Source: Gemmatimonadota bacterium | Lineage (GTDB): Bacteria > Latescibacterota > UBA2968 > UBA8231 | Reading direction: 5' to 3' | Length of the DNA stretch: 6,071 bases | NCBI GenBank assembly: GCA_018673255.1 | Contig: JABHDC010000050.1 | Coordinates: forward strand, 1 to 6,071 | Shown: piece by piece, positions 5,551-6,071 of the stretch | How the letters are laid out: every line of letters begins with the position of its first letter | Numbering within the stretch: position 1 is the first letter of the stretch | Position numbers and translations under genes: made by a program | Notes under the pieces: model-generated | Seen by the model: the letters and a program-made list of their open reading frames with translations, nothing else | Database searches by the model: none | Told to the model about the DNA's origin: nothing

Positions 5551-6071
5551 AGACGACCTCAAAGTCCGCGTCCACCGCCTTGTCGTTCTTGTCCTTCTTC
5601 TCGTCGCTCTGGGCGCCATCGCCATCCTGCGCTGCCCCGGCATCGGGGGCGGAGCCTTCGGCGCCTTCAGTACCGGCCTGGGCCTGGGCATCGGTGTAGA
5701 CGACCTCGGCCAGCTTGTGTGATGCCGTCTGCAGGGTCTCGACGGCAGCATCGATAGCGGCCGCATCCTCACCTTCCAGCGCCTTCTTGGCCACCTCCAG
5801 CGCCTCCTCTACTGGCTTGCGATCTTCGTCCGAGAGTTTGTCGCCGTGCTCGGACAGGGTCTTCTCGGTGGCGTAGACCATCTGATCGGCCGCATTGCGC
5901 TTGTCGACGGCTTCACGCCGCGACTTGTCGACTTCGGCGTTGGCCTCAGCGTCTTTCTGCATCTGCTCAACGTCGTCGCTCGACAGACCACTCGACGATT
6001 CGATGCGGATCGACTGCTCCTTGTTCGTGCCCTTGTCCTTCGCCGACACATTCAGGATGCCATTGGCATCG
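5549..6071 (-). CDS. dnaK: Chaperone DnaK (Hsp70), C-terminal part
   Basis: The last 173 residues of the cytoplasmic Hsp70 chaperone, which binds unfolded peptides under control of ATP, DnaJ and GrpE. The frame is open to the window edge and reads DANGILNVSAKDK, the final strands of the substrate-binding beta-sandwich, then EQSIRIESSSGLS and the helical lid (about residues 30-125 of the visible part: KDAEANAEVDK, RNAADQMVYATEK, EHGDKL). From about residue 126 on comes a low-complexity tail rich in Ala, Gly, Asp and Gln with a lysine-rich patch, ending in VDADFEVV, close to the common VDADFEEV end. A GTG at 6047-6049 is an internal Val codon, not the start; the ATPase domain lies beyond the window. 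The gene's downstream neighbour is the convergent dehydrogenase, so dnaJ does not follow it as it does in many bacteria. Its promoter is outside the window. Confidence 0.96.
   Translation of the reverse strand, partial: DANGILNVSAKDKGTNKEQSIRIESSSGLSSDDVEQMQKDAEANAEVDKSRREAVDKRNAADQMVYATEKTLSEHGDKLSDEDRKPVEEALEVAKKALEGEDAAAIDAAVETLQTASHKLAEVVYTDAQAQAGTEGAEGSAPDAGAAQDGDGAQSDEKKDKNDKAVDADFEVV

Noticed and set aside
5415..5722. Short plus-strand frames starting in the repeats and running into the dnaK 3' end
   Set aside because: They are antisense to the unmistakable dnaK lid and tail and begin within hairpin sequence.
6047..6049. GTG as a start codon for a short separate protein of 166 residues
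   Set aside because: The frame continues upstream as DANGILN, the conserved DnaK sequence, so the GTG is an internal Val and the gene is only cut by the window.

Overview
The window is about 6.1 kb of GC-rich bacterial DNA. The genes suggest a Gram-negative organism: a periplasmic-type ABC substrate-binding protein, a sensor kinase with an extracytoplasmic domain between two membrane segments, and a proteobacterial-like DnaK tail. I cannot name a genus or phylum from the sequence alone. Nothing points to a phage, transposon or plasmid; the layout looks chromosomal.

Left part (1-4027) is a signal-transduction locus. It opens with the 3' portion of an ABC_sub_bind (PF04392-like) substrate-binding protein. 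Fifteen bases later, on the same strand, comes a membrane-bound HisKA_2-type sensor kinase (extracytoplasmic sensor, HAMP, PAS, HisKA_2, HATPase). Converging on it with no intervening base is a soluble receiver/kinase/receiver hybrid on the minus strand. The two stop codons together form the palindrome TGATCA. A plausible scheme is that the binding protein presents a ligand to the membrane kinase, which phosphorylates the N-terminal receiver (D60) of the hybrid protein and so tunes its kinase module. Two features make the hybrid unusual: its H-box carries His where an acidic residue normally follows the phospho-histidine, and its C-terminal receiver lacks both the phospho-acceptor Asp and the conserved Lys. 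No DNA-binding output regulator is visible, so the downstream target is unknown.

Middle part (4028-4319) is a 292-base divergent intergenic region. It holds a candidate sigma70 promoter reading right, a long 18-bp bulged stem-loop that would lie in the 5' leader of the dehydrogenase, and a second smaller inverted repeat.

Right part (4320-6071) carries a zinc-dependent medium-chain alcohol/polyol dehydrogenase (plus strand) that converges on the 3' end of dnaK (minus strand, cut by the window edge). The 197 bases between them are dense in structure: a strong 12-15 bp hairpin behind the dehydrogenase, and a duplicated 23-base motif associated with hairpins, two of which have almost identical 9-base loops. 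One of these hairpins overlaps the dnaK stop codon and looks like its terminator.

I found no clearly new defence or biosynthetic system. The items most worth a second look are the hybrid kinase with a degenerate receiver and atypical H-box, the structured leader of the dehydrogenase, and the repeated terminator-like modules.
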